Source: Streptococcus shenyangsis
Lineage (GTDB): Bacteria; Bacillota; Bacilli; Lactobacillales; Streptococcaceae
Direction of reading: 5' to 3'
Length of the DNA: 46,621 nt
Assembly (NCBI RefSeq): GCF_006385785.1
Contig: NZ_VFSH01000014.1
Span: 1 to 46,621 of the forward strand
Shown here: one piece after another, positions 1-10,269 of the stretch
Position numbering within the stretch: the first letter of the stretch is position 1
Layout: every line of letters starts with the position of its first letter
The notes under the pieces: model-generated
Told to the model about the DNA's origin: nothing
The model's database searches: none
What the model saw: the letters and a program-made list of their open reading frames with translations, nothing else
Program-made: the position numbers and the translations under genes

Positions 1-96
1 ATTGTAGACTATATTGATTACTACAACAATAAACGAATTAAGGTAAAACTAAAAGGACTCAGTCCTGTGCAATACAGAACTAAATCCTTCGGATAA
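1..96 (+). pseudogene. IS3-family transposase (OrfB), C-terminal fragment cut by window edge
   Basis: Frame 1 reads through to a TAA at 94-96. The fragment contains YYNNKRIKVKLKGLSPVQYR, the typical C-terminal tail of the IS3-family DDE integrase (YYNxxRxxxxLxxLSPxxYR). The catalytic D-D-E residues are upstream, outside the window, so it cannot be said whether the full copy is functional. It is partial because of the window edge, not because of a visible lesion. Confidence 0.85.
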
Positions 97-127
97 ATTG
101 ATTGTCTAACTTTTTGGGGTCAGTACA
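1..127 (+). mobile_element. IS3-family insertion sequence, 3' end only
   Basis: The stretch holds the last 31 codons of an IS3-family transposase and then a terminal sequence ending GGGGTCAGTACA, which is the IS3-type end TGTACTGACCCC read on the other strand. Bases 2-127 are repeated exactly, inverted, at 46496-46621. The rest of the element lies outside the window. The right boundary at 127 is set by where the two copies stop matching. Confidence 0.85.
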
Positions 128-245
128 CCTTCAATTTTTTGCCATTGACCAACTGCCAGCCTTATCTGAAAAACGCATTACCAAGGAGCAAATAGAGCTT
201 CTTTGGCAGGTTTATCAAGGTCAGAGGGAGCAATATCTTGACTAA
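128..245 (+). pseudogene. NUDIX hydrolase, 3' remnant truncated by the IS
   Basis: Directly after the IS end an open frame (codons from 129) runs to a TAA at 243-245 and encodes a C-terminal tail beginning LQFFAIDQLPALSEKR. This looks like the end of a MutT/nudix protein: an F-F-x-I-D-x-LP-x-LS segment followed by a terminal helix. A nudix gene is expected just upstream of the next gene in the related pneumococcal order (from memory). No start codon or nudix box (GX5EX7REUXEEXGU) remains, so the fragment is non-functional here. Family call is moderate because only about 38 residues are left. Confidence 0.6.
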
Positions 246-289
246 GAAGATGATTATCGTATTTCTAAATTCATTTTTCTTAAGTAGCA

Positions 290-298
290 TGGTATAAT
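290..298 (+). promoter_or_regulatory. extended -10 promoter for the YwaF-like gene
   Basis: TGG-TATAAT at 290-298 is a perfect extended -10 (TGnTATAAT), 37 bases before the ATG at 336. A GAGGA ribosome site lies at 324-328. No convincing -35 is visible, which is common with extended -10 promoters. Confidence 0.65.
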
Positions 299-335
299 AA
301 AATGCAGGAAAATTTTGAATCATGAGGAAGACTAG

Positions 336-1040
336 ATGAATTTATGGGATATTTTCTTTACGACCCAAGCAACAGAGCCACCCAAGTTTGATCTTTTTTG
401 GTATATCAGTATATTTACACTCTTGGGTTTGACCTTTTATACAGCCTATCGCTATCGTGAAAAGAAGGCTTACCAACGATTTTTCCAAATCTTGCAGGCT
501 GTTCAGTTGATCCTACTTTATGGTTGGTATGGGGTCAACCATATGCCACTGTCAGAAAGTTTACCTTTCTACCATTGCCGTATGGCTATGTTTGTGGTGC
601 TCTTACTTCCTGGTCAGTCTAAATATAGGCAGTATTTTGCATTACTAGGAACATTTGGGACATTAGCTGCCTTTGTTTATCCAGTGCCAGATCCCTATCC
701 TTTCCCACATATTGCCATTTTGTCCTTTATCTTTGGGCACTTAGCTCTCTTGGGGAACTCACTGGTTTATCTCTTGAGACAGTACGATGCGAGAATGCTA
801 GATGTGAAAAGAATTTTTCTCATGACCTTTGCATTAAATGCCTTGATTTTTGTGGTCAATTTGGTAACAGGTGGAGATTACGGATTCTTGACCAAACCTC
901 CATTGGTTGGAGATCACGGCTTAGTGGCTAATTATTTAATCGTTTCTCTGGCCTTGTCGGGAGCGATTACCTTGACAAAGAAAATTTTGGAACTATTTTT
1001 AGAACAAGAAGCAGAAAAAATGATTGCAAAGAAAGCTTAG
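336..1040 (+). CDS. YwaF-like integral membrane protein (TIGR02206 type)
   Basis: A 234-residue, strongly hydrophobic protein with about six to seven predicted membrane segments, for example residues 20-40, 52-66, 83-92, 99-115, 124-145, 160-178 and 196-215. Short conserved polar pieces lie between them (HCRMAMF near 80, GGDYGFL near 180). This matches the uncharacterised YwaF/TIGR02206 family; the biochemical role is unknown. It has its own extended -10 promoter and a hairpin terminator overlapping its last codons, so it is a single-gene unit between the nudix remnant and ftsA. The start is supported by GAGGA eight bases upstream. Confidence 0.75.
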   Translation: MNLWDIFFTTQATEPPKFDLFWYISIFTLLGLTFYTAYRYREKKAYQRFFQILQAVQLILLYGWYGVNHMPLSESLPFYHCRMAMFVVLLLPGQSKYRQYFALLGTFGTLAAFVYPVPDPYPFPHIAILSFIFGHLALLGNSLVYLLRQYDARMLDVKRIFLMTFALNALIFVVNLVTGGDYGFLTKPPLVGDHGLVANYLIVSLALSGAITLTKKILELFLEQEAEKMIAKKA

Positions 1041-1058
1041 AAATGAGCTTTCTTTTTT
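1028..1058 (+). terminator. rho-independent terminator of the YwaF-like gene
   Basis: AAAGAAAGCT (1028-1037) pairs with AGCTTTCTTT (1046-1055) over an 8-base loop, followed by T's to 1058. The 5' arm overlaps the end of the coding sequence. Confidence 0.8.
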
Positions 1059-1169
1059 GTACAATAGACAGATTGTTGACAAAGTTTACAGTGAATGAAT
1101 TTCTGAACAGAAAAACAAAAAAATTGGCTAGTAAATTTAGGAAAAAACTGAGCACGATGAGATTTTTTG

Positions 1170-1178
1170 TGTTATAAT
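1170..1178 (+). promoter_or_regulatory. extended -10 promoter for ftsA-ftsZ
   Basis: TGT-TATAAT at 1170-1178 is an extended -10, about 80 bases before the ftsA start. This gives a leader of roughly 75 bases. No good -35 match is visible. Confidence 0.6.
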
Positions 1179-1259
1179 ATTCTGTGAATAGCTATGCCCA
1201 CGTTTAGCTATTGAATATTACGAAGTTAGAAACTTGGAAGATAGAGAGGATGCGATGTA

Positions 1260-2633
1260 ATGGCTAGAGAAGGCTTTTTTACAGGTCTAGATATTGGAAC
1301 AAGCTCTGTCAAGGTGCTTGTAGCCGAGCAGAGAAATGGTGAATTAAATGTAATTGGTGTGAGTAATGCCAAAAGTAAAGGTGTAAAGGATGGAATTATT
1401 GTTGATATTGATGCAGCAGCAACTGCTATCAAATCAGCAATTTCCCAAGCGGAAGAAAAAGCAGGCATTTCAATTAAATCAGTGAATGTTGGTTTACCAG
1501 CTAATCTCTTACAGGTAGAACCAACTCAAGGAATGATTCCAGTCACATCTGATACCAAGGAAATTATGGATCAAGATGTCGAAAATGTTGTCAAATCAGC
1601 TTTGACAAAGAGTATGACGCCTGATCGTGAGGTTATCACATTCATTCCTGAGGAATTTATTGTGGATGGTTTTCAAGGAATTCGTGACCCACGTGGCATG
1701 ATGGGGGTTCGCCTTGAAATGCGTGGTTTACTTTATACAGGTCCTCGCACTATTTTACATAACCTACGTAAGACAGTTGAACGTGCAGGTGTTCAGGTTG
1801 AAAATATTATTATTTCACCACTAGCAATGGTTCAATCGATTTTGAATGAAGGTGAACGTGAATTTGGTGCTACAGTGATTGATATGGGAGCAGGACAGAC
1901 AACTGTTGCTACAATCCGTAACCAAGAACTCCAGTTCACCAATATTCTCCAAGAAGGCGGAGATTACGTAACTAAGGATATCTCTAAAGTCTTGAAGACA
2001 TCACAGAAACTAGCCGAAGGTTTGAAATTAAACTATGGAGAGGCTTATCCTCCTCTCGCAAGTAAAGAAACATTCCAAGTCGAAGTGATTGGGGAAGTAG
2101 AACCTGTTGAAGTAACAGAAAATTACTTGTCAGAGATTATTTCTGCACGAATTAAGCATATTTTTGAACAAATCAAACAAGACTTAGACAGAAGACATTT
2201 ATTGGATCTTCCTGGTGGCATTGTTTTGATTGGTGGAACGGCTATTTTACCGGGTATTGTGGAGCTTGCTCAAGAAGTTTTTGGTGTTCGTGTGAAACTC
2301 TATGTTCCAAACCAAGTTGGAATTCGTAATCCTGCCTTTGCGCATGTGATTAGTCTATCAGAATTTGCGGGACAATTGACAGAAGTACATCTCTTGGCTC
2401 AACGAGCAGTCAAGGGTGATGAAGGATTATTCCAACAACCGCTCAGTTTCGGGGGAATGATTCAGAAAACAGCTCAGTTTGTTCAATCAACTACTGTTCA
2501 ACCAGCTCCTACTCCAGAAGTAGAACCTGTAGCTCCTGCAGAACAAGTTGCAGAATTTCAACAGACTTCACAAAATAAACCGAAATTAGCAGATCGTTTC
2601 CGTGGCTTGATCGGAAGCATGTTTGACGAATAA
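1260..2633 (+). CDS. ftsA: cell division protein FtsA (actin-like membrane anchor of FtsZ)
   Basis: At 457 residues this has the actin fold expected of FtsA. Phosphate-1 loop is GLDIGTSSVK (9-18), the FtsA-specific 1C/SHS2 domain spans about 84-190, phosphate-2 loop is DMGAGQTT (208-215), and the adenosine motif is IGGTAILPG (324-332). A Pro/Gln-rich linker (about 410-440) leads to a C-terminal amphipathic helix, RFRGLIGSMF (446-455), the membrane-targeting sequence that tethers FtsZ polymers to the septal membrane. The ATG at 1260 is preceded by AGAGAGGA. ftsZ follows after 17 bases, so the two are co-transcribed. Length is slightly above the 410-440 usual in rods, as is normal for streptococci. 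Confidence 0.97.
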   Translation: MAREGFFTGLDIGTSSVKVLVAEQRNGELNVIGVSNAKSKGVKDGIIVDIDAAATAIKSAISQAEEKAGISIKSVNVGLPANLLQVEPTQGMIPVTSDTKEIMDQDVENVVKSALTKSMTPDREVITFIPEEFIVDGFQGIRDPRGMMGVRLEMRGLLYTGPRTILHNLRKTVERAGVQVENIIISPLAMVQSILNEGEREFGATVIDMGAGQTTVATIRNQELQFTNILQEGGDYVTKDISKVLKTSQKLAEGLKLNYGEAYPPLASKETFQVEVIGEVEPVEVTENYLSEIISARIKHIFEQIKQDLDRRHLLDLPGGIVLIGGTAILPGIVELAQEVFGVRVKLYVPNQVGIRNPAFAHVISLSEFAGQLTEVHLLAQRAVKGDEGLFQQPLSFGGMIQKTAQFVQSTTVQPAPTPEVEPVAPAEQVAEFQQTSQNKPKLADRFRGLIGSMFDE

Positions 2634-2647
2634 AGAGGAAAAAATAA

Positions 2648-3910
<1,263 letters not shown>

Positions 3911-3914
3911 GTAA

Positions 3915-4586
3915 ATGAATGTAAAAGAAAATACAGAACGTGTTTTTCTAGAAATTGCAGAAGCTAGTCTGAGTGCTCATCGCAAGAGTGGCTCAGTCTC
4001 TGTCATTGCAGTTACCAAGTATGTAGATGTACCGACAGCGGAAGCCTTGCTTCCGCTAGGGGTTCATCATATCGGTGAAAATCGTGTAGATAAGTTTCTA
4101 GAGAAATATCAAGCTTTAAAAGATCGAGATGTGACTTGGCATTTGATTGGTACCTTGCAAAGACGTAAGGTGAAAGATGTCATTCAATATGTTGATTATT
4201 TTCATGCCTTGGATTCAGTAAAGCTAGCAGAGGAAATTCAAAAAAGAAGTGACCGAGTCATCAAGTGTTTCCTGCAAGTAAATATTTCTAAAGAAGAAAG
4301 TAAACACGGCTTTTCGAGAGAAGAATTATTGGAAGTCTTGCCAGAGTTAGCCAAACTAGATAAGATTGAATATGTTGGTTTGATGACAATGGCGCCATTT
4401 GAGGCTAGCAGTGAACAGTTGAAAGAGATTTTCAAGGCGACTCAAGATTTACAAAGAGAAATCCAAGAAAAACAAATTCCAAATATGCCTATGACCGAGT
4501 TAAGTATGGGAATGAGTCGTGATTATAAAGAAGCGATTCAATTCGGTTCCACCTTTGTTCGCATAGGTACAGCATTTTTTAAGTAG
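3915..4586 (+). CDS. ylmE: PLP-binding YggS/YlmE family protein
   Basis: A 223-residue single-domain TIM-barrel protein of the YggS/PROSC family, which binds pyridoxal 5'-phosphate and is linked to PLP homeostasis rather than to a defined reaction. The Schiff-base lysine is K35 in AVTKYV. The family also shows in HHIGENRVDKF (about 51-61) and the late motif MGMSRDYKEAIQFGSTFVRIG, which builds the phosphate-binding site. It starts 4 bases after the ftsZ stop with no visible Shine-Dalgarno, so translation is probably coupled to ftsZ. Confidence 0.93.
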   Translation: MNVKENTERVFLEIAEASLSAHRKSGSVSVIAVTKYVDVPTAEALLPLGVHHIGENRVDKFLEKYQALKDRDVTWHLIGTLQRRKVKDVIQYVDYFHALDSVKLAEEIQKRSDRVIKCFLQVNISKEESKHGFSREELLEVLPELAKLDKIEYVGLMTMAPFEASSEQLKEIFKATQDLQREIQEKQIPNMPMTELSMGMSRDYKEAIQFGSTFVRIGTAFFK

Positions 4587-4595
4587 GAGAGAACC

Positions 4596-5141
4596 ATGTC
4601 TTTAAAAGATAGATTCGATAGATTTATAGATTATTTTACGGAGGATGAGGATTTAAGTCTCCCTAATGAAAAACGAGATGAGCCCATTTTAACTCCAGTA
4701 AATTCTACACAGGAAAAGGCTCTCTCAACGAATCCAACACCACGCACAAGCACAAGTAGTACAAAAGAAACTAATATTACTAGACTGCATGCACGTCAAC
4801 AAGAGTTAGCCAAGCAAAATCAACATTCTACTGAAAAAGTAACAATCGATGTTCGTTACCCTAGAAAATATGAAGATGCGATAGAAATTGTTGATTTATT
4901 AGCAGGAAACGAAAGTATTTTGATTGATTTTCAATATATGACTGAGGTGCAAGCTCGTCGTTGTTTAGATTATCTGGATGGTGCTTGCCATGTTCTAGCT
5001 GGAAATTTGAAAAAGGTAGCATCTACCATGTACCTGTTGACACCAGTGAATGTTATTGTAAATGTTGAAGATATCCGTTTACCAGATGAAGATCAACAAG
5101 GTGAGTTTGATTTTGATATGAGACGAAATAGAGTACGATAA
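4596..5141 (+). CDS. sepF: SepF (YlmF), FtsZ-bundling membrane anchor
   Basis: At 181 residues it has the three-part SepF plan. An N-terminal amphipathic membrane helix (about 1-14, [13 protein letters not shown]) is followed by an acidic/polar Ser-Thr-rich linker (about 20-85) and a compact C-terminal domain (about 88-170) with the conserved [16 protein letters not shown] segment. SepF dimers polymerise into arcs and bind the FtsZ C-terminal peptide. An AGGAGAG ribosome site sits just before ATG 4596. The last base of its stop codon is the first base of the ylmG start (TAATG). Confidence 0.95.
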   Translation: MSLKDRFDRFIDYFTEDEDLSLPNEKRDEPILTPVNSTQEKALSTNPTPRTSTSSTKETNITRLHARQQELAKQNQHSTEKVTIDVRYPRKYEDAIEIVDLLAGNESILIDFQYMTEVQARRCLDYLDGACHVLAGNLKKVASTMYLLTPVNVIVNVEDIRLPDEDQQGEFDFDMRRNRVR

Positions 5142-5404
5142 TGATTTTTTTAATTCGTATGATTTATAATGCAGTGGATATTTACTCCCTGATTTTGGTA
5201 GCCTTTGCTGTCATGTCTTGGTTTCCAGGTGCCTACGAATCAAGTTTAGGTCGTTGGATTGTAGCATTGGTAAAACCAGTGCTTGCTCCTTTGCAACGTC
5301 TGCCTTTACAGATAGCAGGTCTAGATTTATCTGTTTGGGTTGCGATTGTTTTGGTTCGGTTTTTAGGGGAAAACTTAGTGCGTTTTCTGGCGATGATGGG
5401 ATGA
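5141..5404 (+). CDS. ylmG: YlmG, YGGT-family membrane protein
   Basis: An 87-residue protein with two membrane helices (about 3-24 and 61-82) joined by a basic loop containing the P-hL-APLQRLPL segment typical of the YGGT family. The family is implicated in division-site or nucleoid organisation, but its exact role is undefined. It overlaps sepF by one base and ylmH by four (ATGA), showing tight translational coupling in the division operon. Confidence 0.92.
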   Translation: MIFLIRMIYNAVDIYSLILVAFAVMSWFPGAYESSLGRWIVALVKPVLAPLQRLPLQIAGLDLSVWVAIVLVRFLGENLVRFLAMMG

Positions 5405-6186
5405 ATAAAGGGATTTACCAGCATTTCTCTATAGAAGATCGCCCCTTTCTTGATAAGGGAATGGAATGGATAAAGAAGGTAGAAGATAGCTATGCTCCTT
5501 TTTTAACTCCTTTTATCAATCCTCATCAGGAGAAGCTATTAAAAATTTTAGCCAAAACCTATGATCTTGCTTGTAGCAGTAGTGGGGAATTCGTCTCAAG
5601 TGAGTATGTTCGAGTTTTATTATACCCAGATTATTTCCAGCCAGAGTTTTCAGATTTTGAAATGTCTCTCCAGGAAATTGTATATTCCAATAAATTTGAA
5701 CACTTAACGCATGCTAAGATTTTAGGGACAGTCATCAATCAATTAGGGATTGAACGGAAACTTTTTGGAGATATCCTAGTAGATGAAGAACGGGCGCAGA
5801 TTATGATTAATCAACAGTTTCTTCTTCTCTTTCAAGATGGATTAAAGAAAATTGGCCGTATACCCGTTTCGCTGGAGGAACGTCCTTTCACCGAGAAAAT
5901 AGATAAGCTAGAACAGTATAGAGAGCTGGATTTATGCGTGTCTAGTTTTAGATTAGATGTTCTTTTATCAAATGTTTTAAAACTATCTAGAAATCAAGCA
6001 AACCAGTTGATTGACAAGAAACTTGTCCAAGTAAATTATCATATGGTAGACAAATCAGATTATACTGTTCAAGTTGGAGACTTGATTAGTGTGAGAAAAT
6101 TTGGGCGTTTGAGGTTACTTCAAGATAAGGGACAAACTAAAAAAGAGAAGAAAAAAATAACAGTCCAGTTGTTATTAAGTAAGTGA
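5401..6186 (+). CDS. ylmH: YlmH, S4-domain RNA-binding protein
   Basis: A 261-residue protein. I chose ATG 5401, which overlaps the ylmG stop as ATGA and gives MNKGIYQHFS; a longer in-frame reading from 5218 would run across most of ylmG and is not credible. The N-terminal and middle parts resemble the YlmH-type RNA-binding fold. Residues about 178-240 form an S4 domain (SSFRLDVLLSNVLKLSRNQA and following). YlmH has been tied to division and to recycling of stalled large ribosomal subunits; the role here is by family. divIVA follows after 8 bases. Confidence 0.92.
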   Translation: MNKGIYQHFSIEDRPFLDKGMEWIKKVEDSYAPFLTPFINPHQEKLLKILAKTYDLACSSSGEFVSSEYVRVLLYPDYFQPEFSDFEMSLQEIVYSNKFEHLTHAKILGTVINQLGIERKLFGDILVDEERAQIMINQQFLLLFQDGLKKIGRIPVSLEERPFTEKIDKLEQYRELDLCVSSFRLDVLLSNVLKLSRNQANQLIDKKLVQVNYHMVDKSDYTVQVGDLISVRKFGRLRLLQDKGQTKKEKKKITVQLLLSK

Positions 6187-6194
6187 GGAAAAAT

Positions 6195-7076
6195 ATGCCA
6201 ATTACATCGTTAGAAATCAAAGATAAAACCTTTAGCACACGCTTTAGAGGTTTTGATCCAGAAGAAGTAGATGAATTTTTAGATATTGTAGTCCGTGATT
6301 ATGAAGATTTAGTCCGCTCTAATCATGATAAGGATTTACATATTAAGAGTTTAGAAGATCGTTTGTCTTACTTTGATGAGATGAAAGATTCATTGAGCCA
6401 GTCTGTATTGATTGCTCAAGATACAGCTGAACGAGTAAAACAAGCTGCATCTGAACGTTCAAACAATATTATCCATCAAGCAGAGCAAGATGCACAACGT
6501 TTATTGGAAGAAGCTAAGTACAAGGCAAATGAAATTCTTCGTCACGCAACTGATAATGCTAAGAAAGTTGCTGTTGAAACAGAAGAATTGAAGAACAAGA
6601 GTCGTGTCTTCCACCAGCGTCTTAAATCTACAATTGAGAGTCAGTTGGCTATCGTTGAATCTTCAGATTGGGAAGATATTCTTCGTCCAACAGCTACTTA
6701 TCTTCAAACCAGTGATGAAGCCTTTAAAGAAGTGGTTAGCGAAGTGCTTGGAGAACCGATTCCAGCTCCAATTGAGGAAGAACCAATTGATATGACACGT
6801 CAATTCTCTCAGGCAGAAATGGCAGAGTTACAAGCTCGTATTGAGGCAGCCAATAAAGAATTGGCTGAATTTGAAGCTCAGGCTAAACAGGAAGTGGAAA
6901 ATCCAACTCCTGTAGTGAGTCCTCAAATTGAAGAAGAGCCTGCTCATCCAGTTGGTCCAATGTATGAAGAGCCAGAAGTAGTCCCAAGCCATTACTCAGG
7001 CCCAACACCAGCTACTGAAGCTGTAAGCTCAGAACCAGGATTTGAGGCACCGCAAGAATCTGTTACAATTTTATAA
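6195..7076 (+). CDS. divIVA: DivIVA, cell pole and septum scaffold
   Basis: I place the start at ATG 6195 (MPITSLEIKDK), preceded by TGAGGAA at 6184-6190. A GTG 12 bases upstream lies in that ribosome site and overlaps the ylmH stop, so it is rejected. The 293-residue protein has the membrane-curvature-sensing N-terminus (FSTRFRGFDPEEVDEFLD, about 13-30). A long coiled coil (about 30-150) and an acidic Pro/Glu-rich tail (225-293), longer than in Bacillus, follow. It closes the division cluster. The end of the gene carries the promoter of the ileS leader (7042-7069). Confidence 0.96.
   Translation: MPITSLEIKDKTFSTRFRGFDPEEVDEFLDIVVRDYEDLVRSNHDKDLHIKSLEDRLSYFDEMKDSLSQSVLIAQDTAERVKQAASERSNNIIHQAEQDAQRLLEEAKYKANEILRHATDNAKKVAVETEELKNKSRVFHQRLKSTIESQLAIVESSDWEDILRPTATYLQTSDEAFKEVVSEVLGEPIPAPIEEEPIDMTRQFSQAEMAELQARIEAANKELAEFEAQAKQEVENPTPVVSPQIEEEPAHPVGPMYEEPEVVPSHYSGPTPATEAVSSEPGFEAPQESVTIL
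7042..7069 (+). promoter_or_regulatory. promoter of the ileS T-box transcript, inside divIVA
   Basis: TTGAGG (7042-7047), a 16-base spacer and an extended -10 TGT-TACAAT (7061-7069) lie in the last codons of divIVA. The predicted start of transcription, about 7076, is just ahead of the T-box stem I, so this is the natural promoter for the leader. Confidence 0.75.
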
Positions 7077-7082
7077 GAAACG

Positions 7083-7299
7083 ATGTGAGAACAATATCTT
7101 ATCCTTATATTTCCAGCGAGCAGGAGATGGTGTGAGTCCTGCATTCCCTAATGATAAGATTATCCTCTCAAAAACTCAAGTCTGAAGCTAGTAAGATTTG
7201 ACGTTCCCCACGTTACGGGAAAAGAGGGAGAAAGACTAGATCTTTTTCCGAACAAAGGTGGTACCACGATTTTCGTCCTTTTTGGCAGTCGTGGTTTTT
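7083..7299 (+). ncRNA. T-box riboswitch, isoleucine type, upstream of ileS
   Basis: The leader contains the 14-base T-box core and flanks AACAAAGGTGGTACCACG at 7251-7268, which base-pairs with uncharged tRNA in the antiterminator. Upstream, CTTATC and GATAAG (7153-7158) form stem I. The loop opposite contains ATTATC, whose ATC at 7162-7164 is an isoleucine codon placed as the specifier. The hairpin at 7263-7299 is the competing terminator. Together these predict readthrough into ileS when tRNA-Ile is uncharged. The 5' boundary is approximate. Confidence 0.92.
7263..7299 (+). terminator. T-box regulated terminator before ileS
   Basis: ACCACGA (7263-7269) pairs with TCGTGGT (7289-7295), followed by TTTT. 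The 5' arm overlaps the T-box sequence, so terminator and antiterminator are mutually exclusive. Confidence 0.9.
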
Positions 7300-7328
7300 A
7301 ATTTGTTATTATTTATAAAGGAGATACC

Positions 7329-10121
7329 ATGAAACTTAAAGATACCCTTAACCTTGGGAAAACAGCTTTCCCAATGCGTGCAGGCCTTCCTACCAAAGAG
7401 CCAGTTTGGCAAAAGGAATGGGAAGATGCAAAACTTTACCAACGTCGTCAAGAATTGAACCAAGGAAAACCTCATTTCACCTTGCATGATGGCCCTCCAT
7501 ACGCGAACGGAAATATCCACGTTGGACATGCTATGAACAAGATTTCAAAAGATATCATTGTTCGCTCAAAATCTATGTCAGGTTTTTACGCACCATTTAT
7601 CCCTGGTTGGGACACTCATGGTCTGCCAATCGAGCAAGTTTTGGCAAAACAAGGTGTTAAACGCAAAGAAATGGACTTGGTTGAGTACTTGAAACTTTGC
7701 CGTGAATACGCTCTTTCTCAAGTAGATAAACAACGTGAAGACTTTAAACGTTTGGGTGTTTCTGGTGACTGGGAAAATCCATATGTGACTTTGACTCCTG
7801 ATTATGAAGCAGCGCAAATCCGTGTCTTCGGTGAGATGGCTAATAAAGGTTATATCTACCGTGGTGCAAAACCAGTTTACTGGTCTTGGTCATCTGAGTC
7901 AGCCCTTGCTGAAGCAGAGATTGAATACCATGACTTGGTTTCAACTTCTCTTTATTATGCAAATAAAGTAAAAGATGGCAAAGGTGTTCTAGATACAGAT
8001 ACTTACATCGCTGTCTGGACAACTACTCCATTTACCATTACAGCTTCTCGTGGTTTGACTGTTGGAGCGGATATTGATTACGTTTTGGTTCAACCTGCTG
8101 GTGAAACTCGTAAGTTTGTGGTTGCTGCAGAATTGTTAACTAGCTTGTCTGAGAAATTTGGCTGGGCTGATGTTCAAGTTTTGGCAACTTACCGTGGTCA
8201 AGAACTCAACCACATCGTAACAGAACACCCATGGGATACAGCTGTAGATGAATTGGTTATCCTTGGTGATCACGTTACCACTGACTCTGGTACTGGTATT
8301 GTCCATACAGCCCCTGGTTTTGGTGAAGACGACTACAATGTCGGTATTGCTAATGGTCTTGAAGTTGCGGTCACTGTTGATGAACGCGGTATCATGATGG
8401 CTAATGCTGGTGCTGAGTTTGAAGGTCAATTCTATGAAAAGGTAGTTCCAACTGTTATCGAGAAACTTGGTAACCTCCTTCTTGCCCAAGAAGAAATCTC
8501 TCACTCATATCCATTTGACTGGCGTACTAAGAAACCAATCATCTGGCGTGCAGTACCACAATGGTTTGCCTCAGTTTCTAAATTCCGCCAAGAAATCTTG
8601 GATGAAATTGAAAAGGTGAAATTCCACTCAGAATGGGGTAAAGTCCGTCTTTACAATATGATCCGTGACCGTGGCGACTGGGTTATCTCTCGTCAACGTG
8701 CTTGGGGTGTTCCGCTTCCTATCTTCTACGCTGAAGATGGTACAGCTATCATGACTGCTGAAACTATTGAACATGTAGCTCAACTCTTTGAAGTACATGG
8801 TTCAAGCATTTGGTGGGAACGCGATGCCAAGGACCTCTTGCCAGAAGGATATACTCACCCAGGTTCACCAAATGGTGAATTCAAGAAAGAAACAGATATC
8901 ATGGACGTTTGGTTTGACTCAGGTTCATCATGGAATGGGGTTGTAGTAAACCGTCCAGAATTAACTTACCCAGCAGACCTTTATCTTGAAGGTTCTGACC
9001 AATACCGTGGTTGGTTCAACTCTTCACTTATCACATCTGTTGCCAACCATGGCGTAGCACCATACAAACAAATCTTGTCACAAGGTTTTGCCCTTGATGG
9101 TAAAGGTGAGAAGATGTCTAAATCTCTTGGAAATACCATTGCTCCAAGTGATGTTGAAAAACAATTTGGTGCTGAAATTTTGCGTCTCTGGGTAACAAGT
9201 GTAGACTCAAGCAACGACGTGCGTATTTCTATGGATATCTTGAGCCAAGTCTCTGAAACTTACCGTAAAATCCGTAACACCCTTCGTTTCTTGATTGCCA
9301 ATACATCTGACTTTAACCCAGCTCAAGATACAGTAGTTTACGATGAGCTTCGCTCAGTTGATAAGTACATGACGATTCGCTTTAACCAGCTTGTGAAAAC
9401 GATTCGTGATGCCTATGCTAACTTTGAATTCTTGACAATCTACAAGGCCTTGGTGAACTTTATCAACGTTGACTTGTCAGCCTTCTACCTTGATTTTGCT
9501 AAGGACGTTGTTTACATCGAAGGTGCCAAATCACTGGAACGCCGTCAAATGCAGACTGTCTTCTATGACATTCTTGTTAAAATCACCAAACTCTTGACAC
9601 CAATCCTCCCTCACACTGCAGAGGAAATCTGGTCATACCTTGAGTTTGAAGCCGAAGACTTCGTTCAATTGTCAGAATTGCCAGAAGCAGAAACTTTTGC
9701 TAACCAAGAGGAAATCTTGGATACATGGGCTGCATTCATGGATTTCCGTGGACAAGCTCAAAAAGCCTTGGAAGAAGCTCGTAATGCCAAAGTTATCGGT
9801 AAATCACTCGAAGCACACTTGACAGTTTATCCGAACGAAGTTGTGAAAACTCTACTCGAAGCAGTAAACAGTAATGTAGCTCAACTTTTGATCGTGTCTG
9901 AATTGACTATCGCAGAAGGACCAGCTCCAGAAACTGCTGTTAGCTTCGAAGATGTAGCCTTCACAGTAGAACGCGCTGCAGGTGAAGTATGTGACCGTTG
10001 CCGTCGTATCGACCCAACAACAGCAGAACGCAGTTACCACGCAGTCATTTGTGACCACTGTGCAAGCATCGTAGAAGAAAATTTCGCGGACGCAGTCGCA
10101 GAAGGATTTGAAGCGAAATAA
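7329..10121 (+). CDS. ileS: isoleucyl-tRNA synthetase
   Basis: A 930-residue class I synthetase that charges tRNA-Ile. HIGH motif appears as HVGH at 64-67 within [12 protein letters not shown], and the ATP-binding KMSKS motif is at 595-599. A CP1 editing domain that clears Val-tRNA-Ile lies between them, with a threonine-rich [15 protein letters not shown] segment near 230-245. The C-terminal zinc ribbon has C888/C891 and C908/C911, marking the bacterial (mupirocin-sensitive type) branch. AAGGAGATA precedes the ATG. Expression is controlled by the T-box leader directly upstream. Confidence 0.98.
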   Translation: MKLKDTLNLGKTAFPMRAGLPTKEPVWQKEWEDAKLYQRRQELNQGKPHFTLHDGPPYANGNIHVGHAMNKISKDIIVRSKSMSGFYAPFIPGWDTHGLPIEQVLAKQGVKRKEMDLVEYLKLCREYALSQVDKQREDFKRLGVSGDWENPYVTLTPDYEAAQIRVFGEMANKGYIYRGAKPVYWSWSSESALAEAEIEYHDLVSTSLYYANKVKDGKGVLDTDTYIAVWTTTPFTITASRGLTVGADIDYVLVQPAGETRKFVVAAELLTSLSEKFGWADVQVLATYRGQELNHIVTEHPWDTAVDELVILGDHVTTDSGTGIVHTAPGFGEDDYNVGIANGLEVAVTVDERGIMMANAGAEFEGQFYEKVVPTVIEKLGNLLLAQEEISHSYPFDWRTKKPIIWRAVPQWFASVSKFRQEILDEIEKVKFHSEWGKVRLYNMIRDRGDWVISRQRAWGVPLPIFYAEDGTAIMTAETIEHVAQLFEVHGSSIWWERDAKDLLPEGYTHPGSPNGEFKKETDIMDVWFDSGSSWNGVVVNRPELTYPADLYLEGSDQYRGWFNSSLITSVANHGVAPYKQILSQGFALDGKGEKMSKSLGNTIAPSDVEKQFGAEILRLWVTSVDSSNDVRISMDILSQVSETYRKIRNTLRFLIANTSDFNPAQDTVVYDELRSVDKYMTIRFNQLVKTIRDAYANFEFLTIYKALVNFINVDLSAFYLDFAKDVVYIEGAKSLERRQMQTVFYDILVKITKLLTPILPHTAEEIWSYLEFEAEDFVQLSELPEAETFANQEEILDTWAAFMDFRGQAQKALEEARNAKVIGKSLEAHLTVYPNEVVKTLLEAVNSNVAQLLIVSELTIAEGPAPETAVSFEDVAFTVERAAGEVCDRCRRIDPTTAERSYHAVICDHCASIVEENFADAVAEGFEAK

Positions 10122-10182
10122 GGTTGAAAAATCTAGAGAAAACTCAATTTGAGAAGGAAAGACAACTAATTTTATAATCTAT

Positions 10183-10229
10183 AAAACGCATTGTATCACG
10201 TTTTTGAATACCTGATATGATGCGTTTTT
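10183..10229 (+). terminator. terminator of ileS
   Basis: AAAACGCAT (10183-10191) pairs with ATGCGTTTT (10220-10228). The stem continues inward with TATCA/TGATA after a small mismatch and ends in T's. Confidence 0.8.
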
Positions 10230-10269
10230 ATCATGTTAGAAGTTTATTGTCGTTTTCTTGTTTCAATTA

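Noticed and set aside
967..1155. Minus-strand ORF opposite the YwaF gene end and ftsA leader
   Set aside because: It covers the terminator and AT-rich leader, has no ribosome site and a low-complexity Leu/Phe product.
5218..5400. In-frame N-terminal extension of ylmH
   Set aside because: It lies wholly within ylmG in another frame; the ATGA overlap at 5401 and the family N-terminus support the shorter protein.
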